Assembly (NCBI GenBank): GCA_036794395.1
Contig: DAIRGS010000211.1
Span: 1-12,480, forward strand
Direction: 5' to 3'
Length of the DNA stretch: 12,480 bases
Source: DASXMX01 sp036794395
GTDB taxonomy: Bacteria > Planctomycetota > Phycisphaerae > Tepidisphaerales > Tepidisphaeraceae
Positions within the stretch are counted from its first letter, which is position 1, and every line of letters starts with the position of its first letter. A model generated the notes under the pieces. That model did not search any database. It was not told the DNA's origin and saw nothing but the letters and a program-made list of their open reading frames with translations. A program made the position numbers and the translations under genes. Positions 1 through 7,548 of this stretch are shown in pieces.

Positions 1-95
1 CCCAAATCGGACCCGTCGCTGGAGGTCATCTCCCTCGATCATGGGCTGGAAGCCCCATGCCACGAAAAGGCGCGAAATCGCACTGGCGCATTTAG
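1..95 (+). repeat. Dispersed hairpin repeat family A, left copy
   Basis: This 95-bp block aligns over its whole length, in inverted orientation, with 12355-12448. Both read CCCAAATCGGACCC at one end and finish in TTTAG at the other; the first 40 bases match at 35 positions. In the middle sits a hairpin, CATGGGCT, loop GGA, AGCCCCATG (one bulged C), at about 40-59, followed by a conserved CACGAAAAG. The copy may extend left of the window. It lies 39 bp beyond the stop codon of the M48 protease gene, so it would be transcribed as that gene's 3' untranslated region. No protein coding is visible in 1-134. Confidence 0.85.
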
Positions 96-134
96 ATTAA
101 GTTCCCCATCGTTTCAGTCGCACTGGCCCACGTC

Positions 135-1001
135 TCACTTTCTCACCCATGGCAACGGCGGATCTGCCAGCCCCGTCGCTCCATTCGGATAATTCTTCGC
201 CAGCCATTGATTGATCTCCTGCATGCGCGCCTCCGGATACGGATGCGTCTGAAGCATCTGCGGCGGCCTTCCTCCCTGCTCGTTGGTTACCTTCTGCAAA
301 ACCTCCATCACCTTCAGCATCGCGCGGGGGTCATATCCCGCCTGGGTCATGAACTCCAATCCCTTTTGGTCAGCCTGCGATTCATCACCCCGGCTGAAGT
401 GCAGTTGGGTCATCTTGTTGACCATCGACGCAATCATCGTCTGCGACATCCCATGCTGATCCCCGCTCGATGCAACGCCCACCGCGGTTACGAAAGACTG
501 ACCCAGATTGGTCTGCGCCATCTGCTGCGCCACATGCCGCTCAACCACATGCCCCGTCTCATGCCCCAATACCCCGGCCAACTCCCCCTCCGTTGTCAGC
601 TTGTCGAGGAGTCCCTTGGTAATAAAAACCTCCCCGCCCGGCAGCGCAAACGCGTTGACGGTCTGTCGATCCGACAGCAGATGATAGTGATACGGGTACG
701 GGCTCTTGGCCGCGTCGCTCCGTTTCCAGACGCGATTGCCTATGTATTCCACTTCCTTCGCCTGCGGATCCGATGGCGAAACCTCGCCCCCCATCTCCTG
801 AATCATCTGCGGCGCCGATTGCACGCCCAGTGCGACTTCCTGATCCGTGCTCAGGCTCACGCGCTGCTTCTCGCCAGTGGTCGGGTTTACGCTGGTATGC
901 GAGAGGTACGCGATAAACCCGCCGATCGCGATGACCGCTCCGATGATCCATTGAAGCGGAATCCCCATTCCGCGGCCCTGTCCGCCGTAGTAGTTGCTCA
1001 T
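135..1001 (-). CDS. M48 family zinc metalloprotease, membrane-anchored
   Basis: A 288-aa zinc peptidase. The N-terminus is short and glycine-rich, followed by one hydrophobic segment at about residues 14-33, read as a membrane anchor or uncleaved signal. The peptidase domain then lies on the periplasmic side. Seen motifs: NAFALPGG (116-123), HETGH (147-151, the HExxH zinc and catalytic site), E207 within DESQAD as the third zinc ligand, and THP...A-R-M near 252-260, as is usual in M48 proteins. Members of this family degrade or assist folding of envelope proteins. Unlike BepA/YfgC there is no C-terminal TPR region, so this is the single-domain form. The ATG at 1001 was chosen because it directly precedes the anchor; no Shine-Dalgarno is seen, but TATACT lies 9 nt upstream, which suggests a leaderless or nearly leaderless message. 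The substrate is unknown. Confidence 0.93.
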   Translation of the reverse strand: MSNYYGGQGRGMGIPLQWIIGAVIAIGGFIAYLSHTSVNPTTGEKQRVSLSTDQEVALGVQSAPQMIQEMGGEVSPSDPQAKEVEYIGNRVWKRSDAAKSPYPYHYHLLSDRQTVNAFALPGGEVFITKGLLDKLTTEGELAGVLGHETGHVVERHVAQQMAQTNLGQSFVTAVGVASSGDQHGMSQTMIASMVNKMTQLHFSRGDESQADQKGLEFMTQAGYDPRAMLKVMEVLQKVTNEQGGRPPQMLQTHPYPEARMQEINQWLAKNYPNGATGLADPPLPWVRK

Positions 1002-1010
1002 AGGGCGATG

Positions 1011-1016
1011 AGTATA
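1011..1016 (-). promoter_or_regulatory. Possible -10 element (TATACT) of the M48 protease gene
   Basis: On the minus strand TATACT ends 9 nt before the ATG of the protease gene. A start point 6-7 nt downstream would fall within a few bases of the ATG, giving a leaderless message and explaining the absent Shine-Dalgarno. The -35 position (TGCCAA, 17 bp further up) matches poorly, so this rests on one hexamer. Confidence 0.25.
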
Positions 1017-1036
1017 AGCGCGGCCCGTTCAGCTTG

Positions 1037-1085
1037 GCACTGCGAGAATTCCAGCGCTTGCCGTGACACGGGCTTCCAGCCCGTG
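1037..1085 (-). repeat. Dispersed hairpin repeat family A, short internal copy
   Basis: On the minus strand this reads CACGGGCT, loop GGA, AGCCCGTG: a perfect 8-bp stem at 1067-1085. It is followed by TCACGGCAAGCGC and GGAATTCTCGCA, which align with the equivalent part of the copies at 1-95 and 12355-12448. The outer CCCAAATCGG-side half is absent, so this is a truncated copy. Its stem differs from the other two by paired changes. It lies between the promoter region of the M48 gene and the 3' end of the next gene. Confidence 0.7.
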
Positions 1086-1128
1086 AAGTTCTTGAGCCCA
1101 AACCACGTGCACAACTTCATCTACTGTC

Positions 1129-1881
1129 TCAACTCTTCTGCATCGCCCGCCGCCCCAATTCCCGCGCCACATCCGACAACCTCTGATGCGCCAGCTCGCA
1201 CGCATAATCGACGCGGATTGTCATTCGATACGCTTCGATCCGCGCCACCAGGTCCTGATCCCCATCCGCCGCCGCCAGAAATGGGCTGTGCAGCCGCTCC
1301 CACATCGCCATCACCTCGCCATACGTTTCGTACGTTCCCTTGCGCGCTCCCGGCGGCAACTCGTCCTCCCCCATCACCACGCATCCCACCGGCAACACCG
1401 CCTTCAACTGCTCGGCACTCCGCACCACAGGCTGGGGCAACTTCATCTCCCCCAGCGGCACAATCACCACCAACCGCCGCCCCTTGTCATCCGGATAAAC
1501 AGCGCCCAGAAACGTCTCGACGTAGAATCCCTGTTCCGCCGCGATCGCCCTCACCTTCAAGCCCGGCTCGATCGTTCCCCACCCGGCCACCAGCAACTGC
1601 CCATGCGGATAGTGCTCCACGGCGTGCCGTCCATCCACACGATCGCCCGGCCCCTCCGCGATTAAATCCAGGCAGACAATCCCCTCCCCACACCGTTGCC
1701 GCCTCTGCCGCCGCGTTTCCTGGAGCGGCATATACAGCCGCGAAAGCAAATCCCACTCGCGCTCCGCCCAGGCCATCCGCTCCGCCCGCGCCAATGTCTT
1801 CTCCGCCTCCAGATACTCCATCGCCATCAACTGCGCCTGCCCGCGCTCGCACAACGCCTCGACTGAATCCTCTGCACTCAT
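1129..1881 (-). CDS. Hypothetical protein, 250 aa, TPR-like N-terminus
   Basis: I do not recognise this protein. Residues about 1-60 are helical and resemble a single degenerate tetratricopeptide-type pair (alanine-rich, with EYLEAEKTLARAERMAW). The rest, about 65-200, looks like a mixed beta/alpha domain with strands such as RRLVVIVPLGE (135-145) and VLPVGCVVMGEDELPPG. The end, 205-250, is helical again. No signal peptide or membrane segment is visible, so it is probably cytoplasmic. The frame is open further upstream to 1971, but that extension is arginine-rich and unlike the rest. I prefer the ATG at 1881, which has TACAAT 6 nt upstream and no Shine-Dalgarno, again consistent with leaderless initiation. 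Codon choice is strongly GC-ending, supporting a real gene. Confidence 0.72.
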   Translation of the reverse strand: MSAEDSVEALCERGQAQLMAMEYLEAEKTLARAERMAWAEREWDLLSRLYMPLQETRRQRRQRCGEGIVCLDLIAEGPGDRVDGRHAVEHYPHGQLLVAGWGTIEPGLKVRAIAAEQGFYVETFLGAVYPDDKGRRLVVIVPLGEMKLPQPVVRSAEQLKAVLPVGCVVMGEDELPPGARKGTYETYGEVMAMWERLHSPFLAAADGDQDLVARIEAYRMTIRVDYACELAHQRLSDVARELGRRAMQKS

Positions 1882-2164
1882 GGGGGCATTGTAATCCTGC
1901 ACAATCCAAACACGTAGGGGTGCACTCCCGCGTCCGCCCCGTACATTTCGTATCGTGCGGGCGCATGACACTTGCGGCGGCCGCCCCTCTTATTCCCGCC
2001 ACCGGTACGCCGGGGGAAGCGAGCGGAATTGGCGACTGCCCGCGAGCGGGTAGGGAGGGGGTTCTTTCGGATCCGGATTCTCTTGCCAGTCAGCGATCCC
2101 TGTATGATTCATGTCACAACCAAACCCGCTTAGAATGAAGAACCACGATCGATCCATTCACTCA

Positions 2165-2680
2165 ATGACTATTCCCACACCCCGCCTGCTCCTCCGCTCC
2201 TGGCGACCGGACGATCTGCCGGCCTTTGCCGCGATGAACGCTGATCCGCGCGTGATGGAATTTCTCCCCAAGGTCCTCTCGCGTCCCGAAAGTGATGCGA
2301 TGGCTCATCGCATTGAAGTCCATCTCGCTCAGCATGGATTTGGCCTCTGGGCGGTCGAAATTCCGAACGTCACAGAATTCGCCGGATTCGTCGGACTCTC
2401 AATCCCCACCTTCCAATCCCACTTCACCCCCTGCGTGGAAGTTGGCTGGCGTCTCGCGTTCGATCACTGGCGCCACGGCTACGCCACCGAAGCCGCCCGG
2501 GCGGTCATCGACTTTGGATTTCGTACGCTCAATCTCGATGAAATCGTCTCTTTCACCGCCCCGGCAAACCGCCGGTCACAAAAAGTGATGGAACGCCTGA
2601 AGATGATTCACAACCCAGCCGACGACTTCGATCACCCCTCTCTCCCCGAAAACCATCCCCTCCGCCGACACTTCCTCTAA
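2165..2680 (+). CDS. GNAT family N-acetyltransferase (RimJ/RimL type)
   Basis: A 171-aa acetyltransferase that would move an acetyl group from acetyl-CoA to an amine; the substrate cannot be told. From the chosen start it begins TPRLLLRSW (5-13), the usual opening strand of RimJ/RimL-like GNATs. It continues through EVGWRLAFDHWRHGYATEA (92-110), which holds the acetyl-CoA pyrophosphate-binding loop, then NRRSQKVMERL (135-145, the typical N-x-x-S helix). It ends with a DFDHP...HPLRRH tail seen in one GNAT subgroup. The protein stops a few residues earlier than I expect from relatives ending HPLRRHVLYRL. In-frame ATGs also exist at 2111 and 2135; none has a Shine-Dalgarno. I chose 2165 because it gives the standard family N-terminus, and because a TATGAT at 2103-2108 would place a transcript start downstream of 2111. 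Confidence 0.85.
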   Translation: MTIPTPRLLLRSWRPDDLPAFAAMNADPRVMEFLPKVLSRPESDAMAHRIEVHLAQHGFGLWAVEIPNVTEFAGFVGLSIPTFQSHFTPCVEVGWRLAFDHWRHGYATEAARAVIDFGFRTLNLDEIVSFTAPANRRSQKVMERLKMIHNPADDFDHPSLPENHPLRRHFL

Positions 2681-2821
2681 AGATTGCGACGGCCAGTAAG
2701 CCAATGGAGAATGTGCCACCGGCTGCACGACGTGCGAACGAGGGATGACTACGGATACACTCCGAAGGGGGAGAAATAGGAATGTCCCCATGGCCGAGAC
2801 CCCCTTGTCTGAGACTAACCC

Positions 2822-2826
2822 GAGGG
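2822..2826 (+). promoter_or_regulatory. Shine-Dalgarno GAGGG choosing the start at 2832
   Basis: GAGGG lies 5 nt before the ATG at 2832. Two other in-frame ATGs exist upstream: 2745, preceded directly by GAGGG with no spacer, and 2790, preceded by AGGA at 8 nt. The 2832 site has the best core and gives the most natural N-terminus for a membrane protein. Confidence 0.45.
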
Positions 2827-2831
2827 ATTCT

Positions 2832-3233
2832 ATGAGCCGAACATATCCATTAAACAAACACGAGCGTGCCTGGAAATGGTGGGAAGCAACATTTATACCC
2901 ATGTTGCTGTTCGTCACTGCCACATGCTTGCTGGGAGTGCCGGTACTGTACACCGGTGTCAATCACGAAGTTGGCATGAGTGGCCATATAGAACGAAGAA
3001 CCGTGGTCAACCTTCTTCGGGGCGGACCCGTGCCGCTGCCGACGAGGAACGCTCAACTGCTTGCCAGCTCCTGGAGGATTAGAGTGTCTGTATTCCTGGG
3101 GGTGATGGCATTGTTGCTAATCACCGCGTGGCGTGCGCCAATTTCTGTTCGCATCCTCGTGTACAATTCAATCCTGTTCGGAAATATGATATTTCTTATT
3201 AATTTGATCGCGGGAATTTTTGTTATGCTGTGA
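2832..3233 (+). CDS. Small membrane protein, three predicted helices
   Basis: Not recognised as a known family. From the ATG at 2832 it is 133 aa. Hydrophobic segments lie at about 21-42 (FIPMLLFVTATCLLGVPVLY), 85-100 (VSVFLGVMALLLITAW) and 108-132 (a long segment ending in GIFVML). A basic, tryptophan-bearing N-terminus (KHERAWKWWEAT) precedes the first helix, and a soluble loop of about 40 residues separates helices 1 and 2. By eye this stretch is AT-richer and uses more A/T-ending codons than both neighbours, which hints at a different origin. The frame is open up to an ATG at 2745, and 2790 is also possible. An inner-membrane location is likely; no function can be assigned. Confidence 0.6.
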   Translation: MSRTYPLNKHERAWKWWEATFIPMLLFVTATCLLGVPVLYTGVNHEVGMSGHIERRTVVNLLRGGPVPLPTRNAQLLASSWRIRVSVFLGVMALLLITAWRAPISVRILVYNSILFGNMIFLINLIAGIFVML

Positions 3234-3478
3234 TCTACATCGCGCCGTAAAAAGATCCGTTCGCCGCGAAAGTCGTCTAAGGCGGAAAGGAAGATATTCC
3301 AAATTAAAAGCTGAAACGAGGCGCCACTAGCGCAAGGAAAACCATAAGGCGATATTCTGAAGCGAGCGGTGGTGAAGGGTATTTGGTTCGACGGTGGTGA
3401 GTTCGCGTATCGCTCTCGAGATAATCTTCGGGCATGCACCGGGAGGCCTGTGTGTCGAGAACGCCAGGTTCGCGACGC

Positions 3479-4081
3479 TCACTTAACCGCCACAACATCC
3501 CGCACCGCGGCCAAGGCGGTGCGCCATTGGTTGCTGGTTTCGTTGGCTTCGTAGGCGAGGATGTCGCCGAGGGTGACGAAGTCGCGGTGCTCGATGGCGG
3601 TTTTGATCTGGCGGAGTTGCTCGGCGAAATGCGTCATCACGGACGAAAGCGTCTGTCCGTTTACCCGCACGGCGTCGAGGTTCAGTCGTAGAAGCTGGCC
3701 GACTTTCAGCACGGATTCCTGGGCCGTCTGCCAGACGGCGAAACAACCGCTGAGTTTTTCCATCGCTTTGCCGGGCTGATTGCGCTGGAGGAGATCGGCC
3801 GCGTCGTTGCGAAGCTCGTCGGTGTCGTCGAGCTGTTCTTCGACTTCTTCCAGCACGCTCAGCGCCATCTCACGCGGCTCGGCGGTTTCGATGTAGATGG
3901 TGTGGCCCATGAGTGGGGCGAGCCGGACGGTGCTGATGCCGTTTAGATCCGGGGCTCGGCCATCAATCAGCAGATTGGTCACCAGGCGGTTTCCCCGTTG
4001 CACGTGCGTCAGCACCTGGCCCACGGTCTTCAGGCCCATCGTTTCAGTGGCCAACGGTTCATGATCGACTGTCACAGACAT
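3479..4081 (-). CDS. Hypothetical helical protein, 200 aa
   Basis: I do not recognise this family. The first 68 residues look like a small beta-containing unit (MSVTVDHEPL; LVTNLLIDGRAPDL; HTIYIET at 60-66). Residues about 70-195 look all-helical, with charged, heptad-like stretches (VLEEVEEQLDDTDELRNDAA; HFAEQLRQIKTAIEHRDF). No signal peptide or membrane helix is visible, so a cytoplasmic protein is likely. The open frame extends to 4204, but an AGGAG Shine-Dalgarno 4 nt before the ATG at 4081 fixes the start clearly. It is transcribed away from the AAA ATPase gene and separated from it by a 413-bp repeat-bearing spacer. Confidence 0.72.
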   Translation of the reverse strand: MSVTVDHEPLATETMGLKTVGQVLTHVQRGNRLVTNLLIDGRAPDLNGISTVRLAPLMGHTIYIETAEPREMALSVLEEVEEQLDDTDELRNDAADLLQRNQPGKAMEKLSGCFAVWQTAQESVLKVGQLLRLNLDAVRVNGQTLSSVMTHFAEQLRQIKTAIEHRDFVTLGDILAYEANETSNQWRTALAAVRDVVAVK

Positions 4082-4085
4082 TGTG

Positions 4086-4090
4086 CTCCT
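4086..4090 (-). promoter_or_regulatory. Shine-Dalgarno AGGAG fixing the start at 4081
   Basis: On the minus strand AGGAG, spacer CACA, then ATG. It is one of the clearest ribosome-binding sites in the window and argues against the 41-residue upstream extension of the frame. Confidence 0.7.
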
Positions 4091-4269
4091 GGCTACAACT
4101 AACGCGTACATCGGCCCGAACGTGAAGAAACCTTCAATGAGTCCGATAAAATTCGGGAATTTGCGTCTGCGGATTTCGGAGCGTTGTGACTTAATGCTGT
4201 GCATCGAGAGTCAGACGCAAGAAGAATTGTGGGTTTGGGAAGTGGAATAAGCTGTGCGACTATTGAAAG

Positions 4270-4399
4270 GTGCCTGGCATTCGCCCTCACCCCGGCCCTC
4301 TCCCGGAGGGAGAGGGGGCAAGAGGGCGCGCTTCCTTCGCGCGCAGCAAAATCTGGACGAGCGCGGTCTGTGAAATCCATTGGGTTTTCATCAGCCCAG
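4270..4399 (-). repeat. Dispersed repeat family B, single copy (GGGTGAGGG type)
   Basis: On the minus strand this reads GATGAAAACCCAATGG, then a GC-rich stretch with CTGCGCGCGAAGGAAGCGCG, then CCCTCTCCCTCCGGGAGAGGG (a small hairpin), GGGGTGAGGGCGAATGCCAGG. The same order recurs at 8126-8256. The spacer 4082-4494 holds no gene that I can support besides this repeat. Frames through it translate to the LTPALSRRERG-like strings familiar as spurious proteins from such repeats in many environmental bacteria. It lies about 100 bp upstream of the AAA ATPase start. Confidence 0.85.
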
Positions 4400-4494
4400 C
4401 CCCGGGGCTTCCGCGACGGCTATGACATGATCGATCAATTTGAATGGGCTCCAGTTGCAATCCCGATTGGGGTGACTGAGAATTCGGCCCTTCA

Positions 4495-5985
4495 ATGACC
4501 GATCGAAAGCAGCTCGAACAATTTCTCATCAATCGCCGGCCGTGGGTGGCGGTGCAGACGTTTGAAGAGGAATACGTCCTGGGGCTGTTGCGCGAGATCG
4601 CGGTGGATATGCAGCTTGAGCTGTGGATCTGGTCGGCCACGGATGGGCTGCGGGATGGTCTGCTATCGGGCGGTGCGCCGGTTGCCAATACCGACAAGCC
4701 TGCCGCGGCTTTGTATTTTCTTTCGCGCGAGCAGCGCAAGCCCGGCGTCTACGTCATGCTCGATTTGGGCCCCCATCTAAAAGACGACCGCACGCTGCGC
4801 TGCCTGCGCGAAGCCGTCGATGAACTCTCCAAGAGCGGCTGCCAGCTGGTGATGATCGATCAATGCGACACGCTTCCGCCGCTTATCGGCGCGACGGCCA
4901 GCCGGTTTGTTCCGTCGCTTCCGGACGAGAAGGAAATCCACGAAATCCTCACCACCACGTTGAGGCACCTGAACAATCAGCAGCGCATCGAAGTGCATGT
5001 CAGTCGCGAAGATTTGACCGCCATCGTCAAGAACCTTTGCGGGTTGAGCCGGCGTCAGTGCAAGCAGGTGATTTACGACAGCGTGTTTGACGATCGGCGG
5101 TTCGATGCCAGCGACATCAATCGCATTCTCGCCGAGAAGCGCCGGGCCATTGGCAGCGATGGGGTGCTTGAATATGTCGAATCACCTGTCTCACTCGAGG
5201 AGATCGGCGGGCTCAATCATCTTAAATCCTGGCTCGGCCAGCGAAAGAATTGCCTTACCGACGAAGCCGCGGCATTCGGCCTCACCTCGCCTCGCGGCGT
5301 GTTGATGCTTGGGGTTCAAGGCGCGGGCAAGAGCTTGTCGGCCAAAGCCGTCGCCACCGCGTGGCAGCGCCCGCTGCTTCGCCTTGATGCCGGTGCGCTT
5401 TATGACCGATACATCGGAGAATCCGAGCGGCGCTTGCGCGATGTCCTTCAGCAAGCCGAGCGGATGGCGCCGGTGGTGTTGTGGATCGACGAGATCGAAA
5501 AGGGATTCGCATCGGCCGCGAGCTTGAGCACCGATGGCGGGCTCTCCAAGCGTATGTTCGGTACGCTGCTCACCTGGATGCAGGAGCACACCGCGCCGGT
5601 GTTTCTGATCGCCACCGCCAACGACATCGCCGCTCTCCCGCCTGAGTTGCTGCGGAAGGGCCGGTTTGACGAGATCTTTTTCGTCGATCTGCCCAACCTC
5701 GAAGCGCGTACGCAGATCATCTGGATCCACCTCAAAAAGCGCAAGCGCGACCCCGCCAAATTCGATACTGCCGCGATTGCCGAAGCCGCGGACGGGTTCA
5801 GCGGAGCTGAAATTGAGCAGGCTATTCTCAGTGCGCTCCATACCGCTTTCGCCGAGCGCAAGGAACTCACCACAGCCCACATTCTGGCGGCTCTAAAGGC
5901 CTCGCCGCCCCTGTCGGTCACCATGTCCGAGAAGCTTGAGGAGTTGCAGGAATGGGCCAAAGGCCGATGTGTCCCGGCGGATTAG
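4495..5985 (+). CDS. AAA+ ATPase, Ycf46-like
   Basis: A 496-aa ATPase. The N-terminal 230 residues (start RRPWVAVQTFEEEYVLGLL; LWIWSATDGL at 43-52) match the pattern of the Ycf46 family found in cyanobacteria, some plastids and other bacteria. The C-terminal AAA module has Walker A GVQGAGKS (273-280), Walker B VVLWIDE (327-333), sensor 1 ATANDIAALP (N377), arginine-finger region LLRKGRFDE (385-392) and a sensor-2 helix near GFSGAEIEQAI (434-444). It should hydrolyse ATP as a ring-shaped oligomer in the cytoplasm and remodel an unknown partner. Ycf46 of a cyanobacterium has been linked to CO2 utilisation; whether that applies here is unknown. The ATG has no clear Shine-Dalgarno; a weak TTGCAA-17 bp-GAGAAT lies just upstream. 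The next gene starts 25 bp after its stop. Confidence 0.9.
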   Translation: MTDRKQLEQFLINRRPWVAVQTFEEEYVLGLLREIAVDMQLELWIWSATDGLRDGLLSGGAPVANTDKPAAALYFLSREQRKPGVYVMLDLGPHLKDDRTLRCLREAVDELSKSGCQLVMIDQCDTLPPLIGATASRFVPSLPDEKEIHEILTTTLRHLNNQQRIEVHVSREDLTAIVKNLCGLSRRQCKQVIYDSVFDDRRFDASDINRILAEKRRAIGSDGVLEYVESPVSLEEIGGLNHLKSWLGQRKNCLTDEAAAFGLTSPRGVLMLGVQGAGKSLSAKAVATAWQRPLLRLDAGALYDRYIGESERRLRDVLQQAERMAPVVLWIDEIEKGFASAASLSTDGGLSKRMFGTLLTWMQEHTAPVFLIATANDIAALPPELLRKGRFDEIFFVDLPNLEARTQIIWIHLKKRKRDPAKFDTAAIAEAADGFSGAEIEQAILSALHTAFAERKELTTAHILAALKASPPLSVTMSEKLEELQEWAKGRCVPAD

Positions 5986-6010
5986 ATGATAGAATGTGGG
6001 TGGGTGAAGT

Positions 6011-6634
6011 ATGACGCAGCAACTTAAACCGGCCTCTCTCTCTGGGCGAAAGCTCAGCTACGAGGAATTCCTCGATTGGGATGGGGAGAATCAACATGTG
6101 GAGTGGATCGATGGGGAGGTCATACCGATGGCGCCAGTAGGGGATTCGCATCAGGACCTAGCCGGATTTTTACTGGCCCTCCTTCGGGTGCTTGTCAGGC
6201 AACATGATTTGGGCCTCGTGCGTCACGATCCGTTTCAGATGAAGACAGGACCGGATCTACCCGGACGGGCACCGGATATTTTCTTTGTATCTAAAGAGCG
6301 TCTCGCTTTGTTCAAGCCTGTGTACTTTGATGGTCCCGCGAATCTTGTGATAGAGATCATCAGCCCCGGAAGTCGGACGATTGACCGTCGGGATAAGTTT
6401 CGCGAATACGAGAGCGGTGGGGTGCTCGAGTATTGGATTCTTGACCCAGGGCGAGAAAGCGCGGAGTTCTTCCAGCTGGGCAGTGAAGGGAAGTACGCGG
6501 CGGCGCTAATCGGAACGGACGGCGTTTATCGGAGTTCGGTGATCGAGCCGTTGTGGATTCGCGTGGACTGGCTTTGGCAGAAGCCATTGCCAACCGAGTT
6601 GTCGATCTTCAGAGAGTGGGGACTTATCAAGTAG
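6011..6634 (+). CDS. Uma2 family protein (putative PD-(D/E)XK endonuclease)
   Basis: A 207-aa member of the Uma2 (former DUF820) family, which has the restriction-endonuclease fold. Seen: the opening LSYEEFLDWDGENQHVEWIDGEV (15-37), then D89 in APDIFFV, E115 in LVIEIISPGS and K129 in RRDKFREYES. Together these give the D...ExI...K catalytic pattern, followed by GVLEYWILDP (137-146). All expected acidic and lysine residues are present, so a metal-dependent nuclease is plausible, although activity is rarely shown for this family. Uma2 genes are often multicopy in cyanobacteria and planctomycetes and behave as accessory genes. The 25-bp gap after the AAA ATPase suggests co-transcription; a TAGAAT at about 5990 could be an own -10. 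The upstream GGGTGAAG is a weak ribosome-binding site. Confidence 0.9.
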   Translation: MTQQLKPASLSGRKLSYEEFLDWDGENQHVEWIDGEVIPMAPVGDSHQDLAGFLLALLRVLVRQHDLGLVRHDPFQMKTGPDLPGRAPDIFFVSKERLALFKPVYFDGPANLVIEIISPGSRTIDRRDKFREYESGGVLEYWILDPGRESAEFFQLGSEGKYAAALIGTDGVYRSSVIEPLWIRVDWLWQKPLPTELSIFREWGLIK

Positions 6635-6642
6635 ATTGCTAA

Positions 6643-7512
6643 TCAGGCGGCGGTGGCGGCTGTGGCGGCGGGCAGGAAGATATTGAACGTTGTGCCGGTT
6701 CCGACGGCCGATTCCACTTCGATGCGGCCTTTGTGGTGTTCGACGATTTCTTTGCAGATCGCCAGGCCCAGGCCGGTGCCTTTGGCTTCGCCGCGGCGGG
6801 TGGTGCCTTTGGTGGTGAAGAAGGGCGTGAAGATTTTGGGGATGAGTTTTTCGGGGATTCCGGGGCCGGTATCGACGACCTGGATTTTGATTTCGTCGGA
6901 GTCGACGCGTTGGGCGCGGATGGTGATTGATCCGCCGCGGCCGAGCATGGCCTGGCGGGCGTTGATCAGAAGGTTGAGCAGGACTTGTTCGAGCTGAACT
7001 GGGTCGGCATCAAGGACCAGGTCAGGCTGCACCTGCACGCGGAGGGCGATGCCGTCCTTTTTGGGGTCGCGGGCCAGGACGGCCAGGGTTTCATCCACCA
7101 GCTTTTGCACGCTGACGTCGCCCGTGGCCGATTGGCCGCTGGCCAGGCCGAGCATGGAGGTGCAGATTTTCCCGGCTTTTGACGAGCTCTGAAACGACTT
7201 GCTCAGGGCCTTTCGGATCAGGTCCATGTCGGGCTTTTCGCTCTCGGCGCTGGCGAGGGCGTACTGGCTGTAGCTGACGATGGGGGTGAGGAGATTATTG
7301 AATTCGTGGGCGATGACCGCGGCGATGGTGCCGATCGTGGCCAGCCGCTGGGATTCGGTGAGCTGCTCGCGCAGGGAGTCGAGCTGGGCCTGCATGCGGG
7401 CCAGTTGCTCGGTGAGCGCGTGTTCAGAAGCTACGATCGGGGGTTGGGAATCATTCACTTCAACGAAACTATCGGCCGGGGGATAGGGGTGGCTTGACGG
7501 AAGGGGGGCCAA
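6643..7512 (-). CDS. Soluble sensor histidine kinase (NtrB-like core), orphan
   Basis: A kinase of up to 289 aa. About residues 30-57 form a coiled coil. The H box is VIAHEFNNLLTPI (66-78, phospho-acceptor H69), in the HEFNN form shared with NtrB-like kinases. The ATPase has the N box LLNLLINARQAM (178-189), G1 DTGPGIP (214-220), F box FTPFFTTK (228-235) and G2 GTGLGLA (245-251). No membrane segment and no recognisable PAS or GAF sensor domain is present, so it should be cytoplasmic and sense through a partner. No response regulator gene is in the window. The start is uncertain: the open frame begins with TTG at 7512, GTG occurs at 7458, and the first ATG is at 7395; none has a Shine-Dalgarno. 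The last nine residues are an alanine/threonine-rich tail. It converges with the Uma2 gene, with only 8 bp between stops. Confidence 0.9.
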   Translation of the reverse strand: MAPLPSSHPYPPADSFVEVNDSQPPIVASEHALTEQLARMQAQLDSLREQLTESQRLATIGTIAAVIAHEFNNLLTPIVSYSQYALASAESEKPDMDLIRKALSKSFQSSSKAGKICTSMLGLASGQSATGDVSVQKLVDETLAVLARDPKKDGIALRVQVQPDLVLDADPVQLEQVLLNLLINARQAMLGRGGSITIRAQRVDSDEIKIQVVDTGPGIPEKLIPKIFTPFFTTKGTTRRGEAKGTGLGLAICKEIVEHHKGRIEVESAVGTGTTFNIFLPAATAATAA

Positions 7513-7548
7513 TGTTGGATGGGGAGCCGAGCATAACTCTGGAAGAAC

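Noticed and set aside
207..2138. A 643-codon open frame on the plus strand
   Set aside because: It lies opposite the clear M48 protease and the 250-aa gene. Its product is arginine-, proline- and serine-rich with no domain, as expected for the antisense of GC-ending codons.
3053..3498. Minus-strand open frames of 64-128 codons around 3053-3498
   Set aside because: They partly overlap the membrane protein gene, have no ribosome-binding site and look like no family, so 3234-3478 is left as unassigned spacer.
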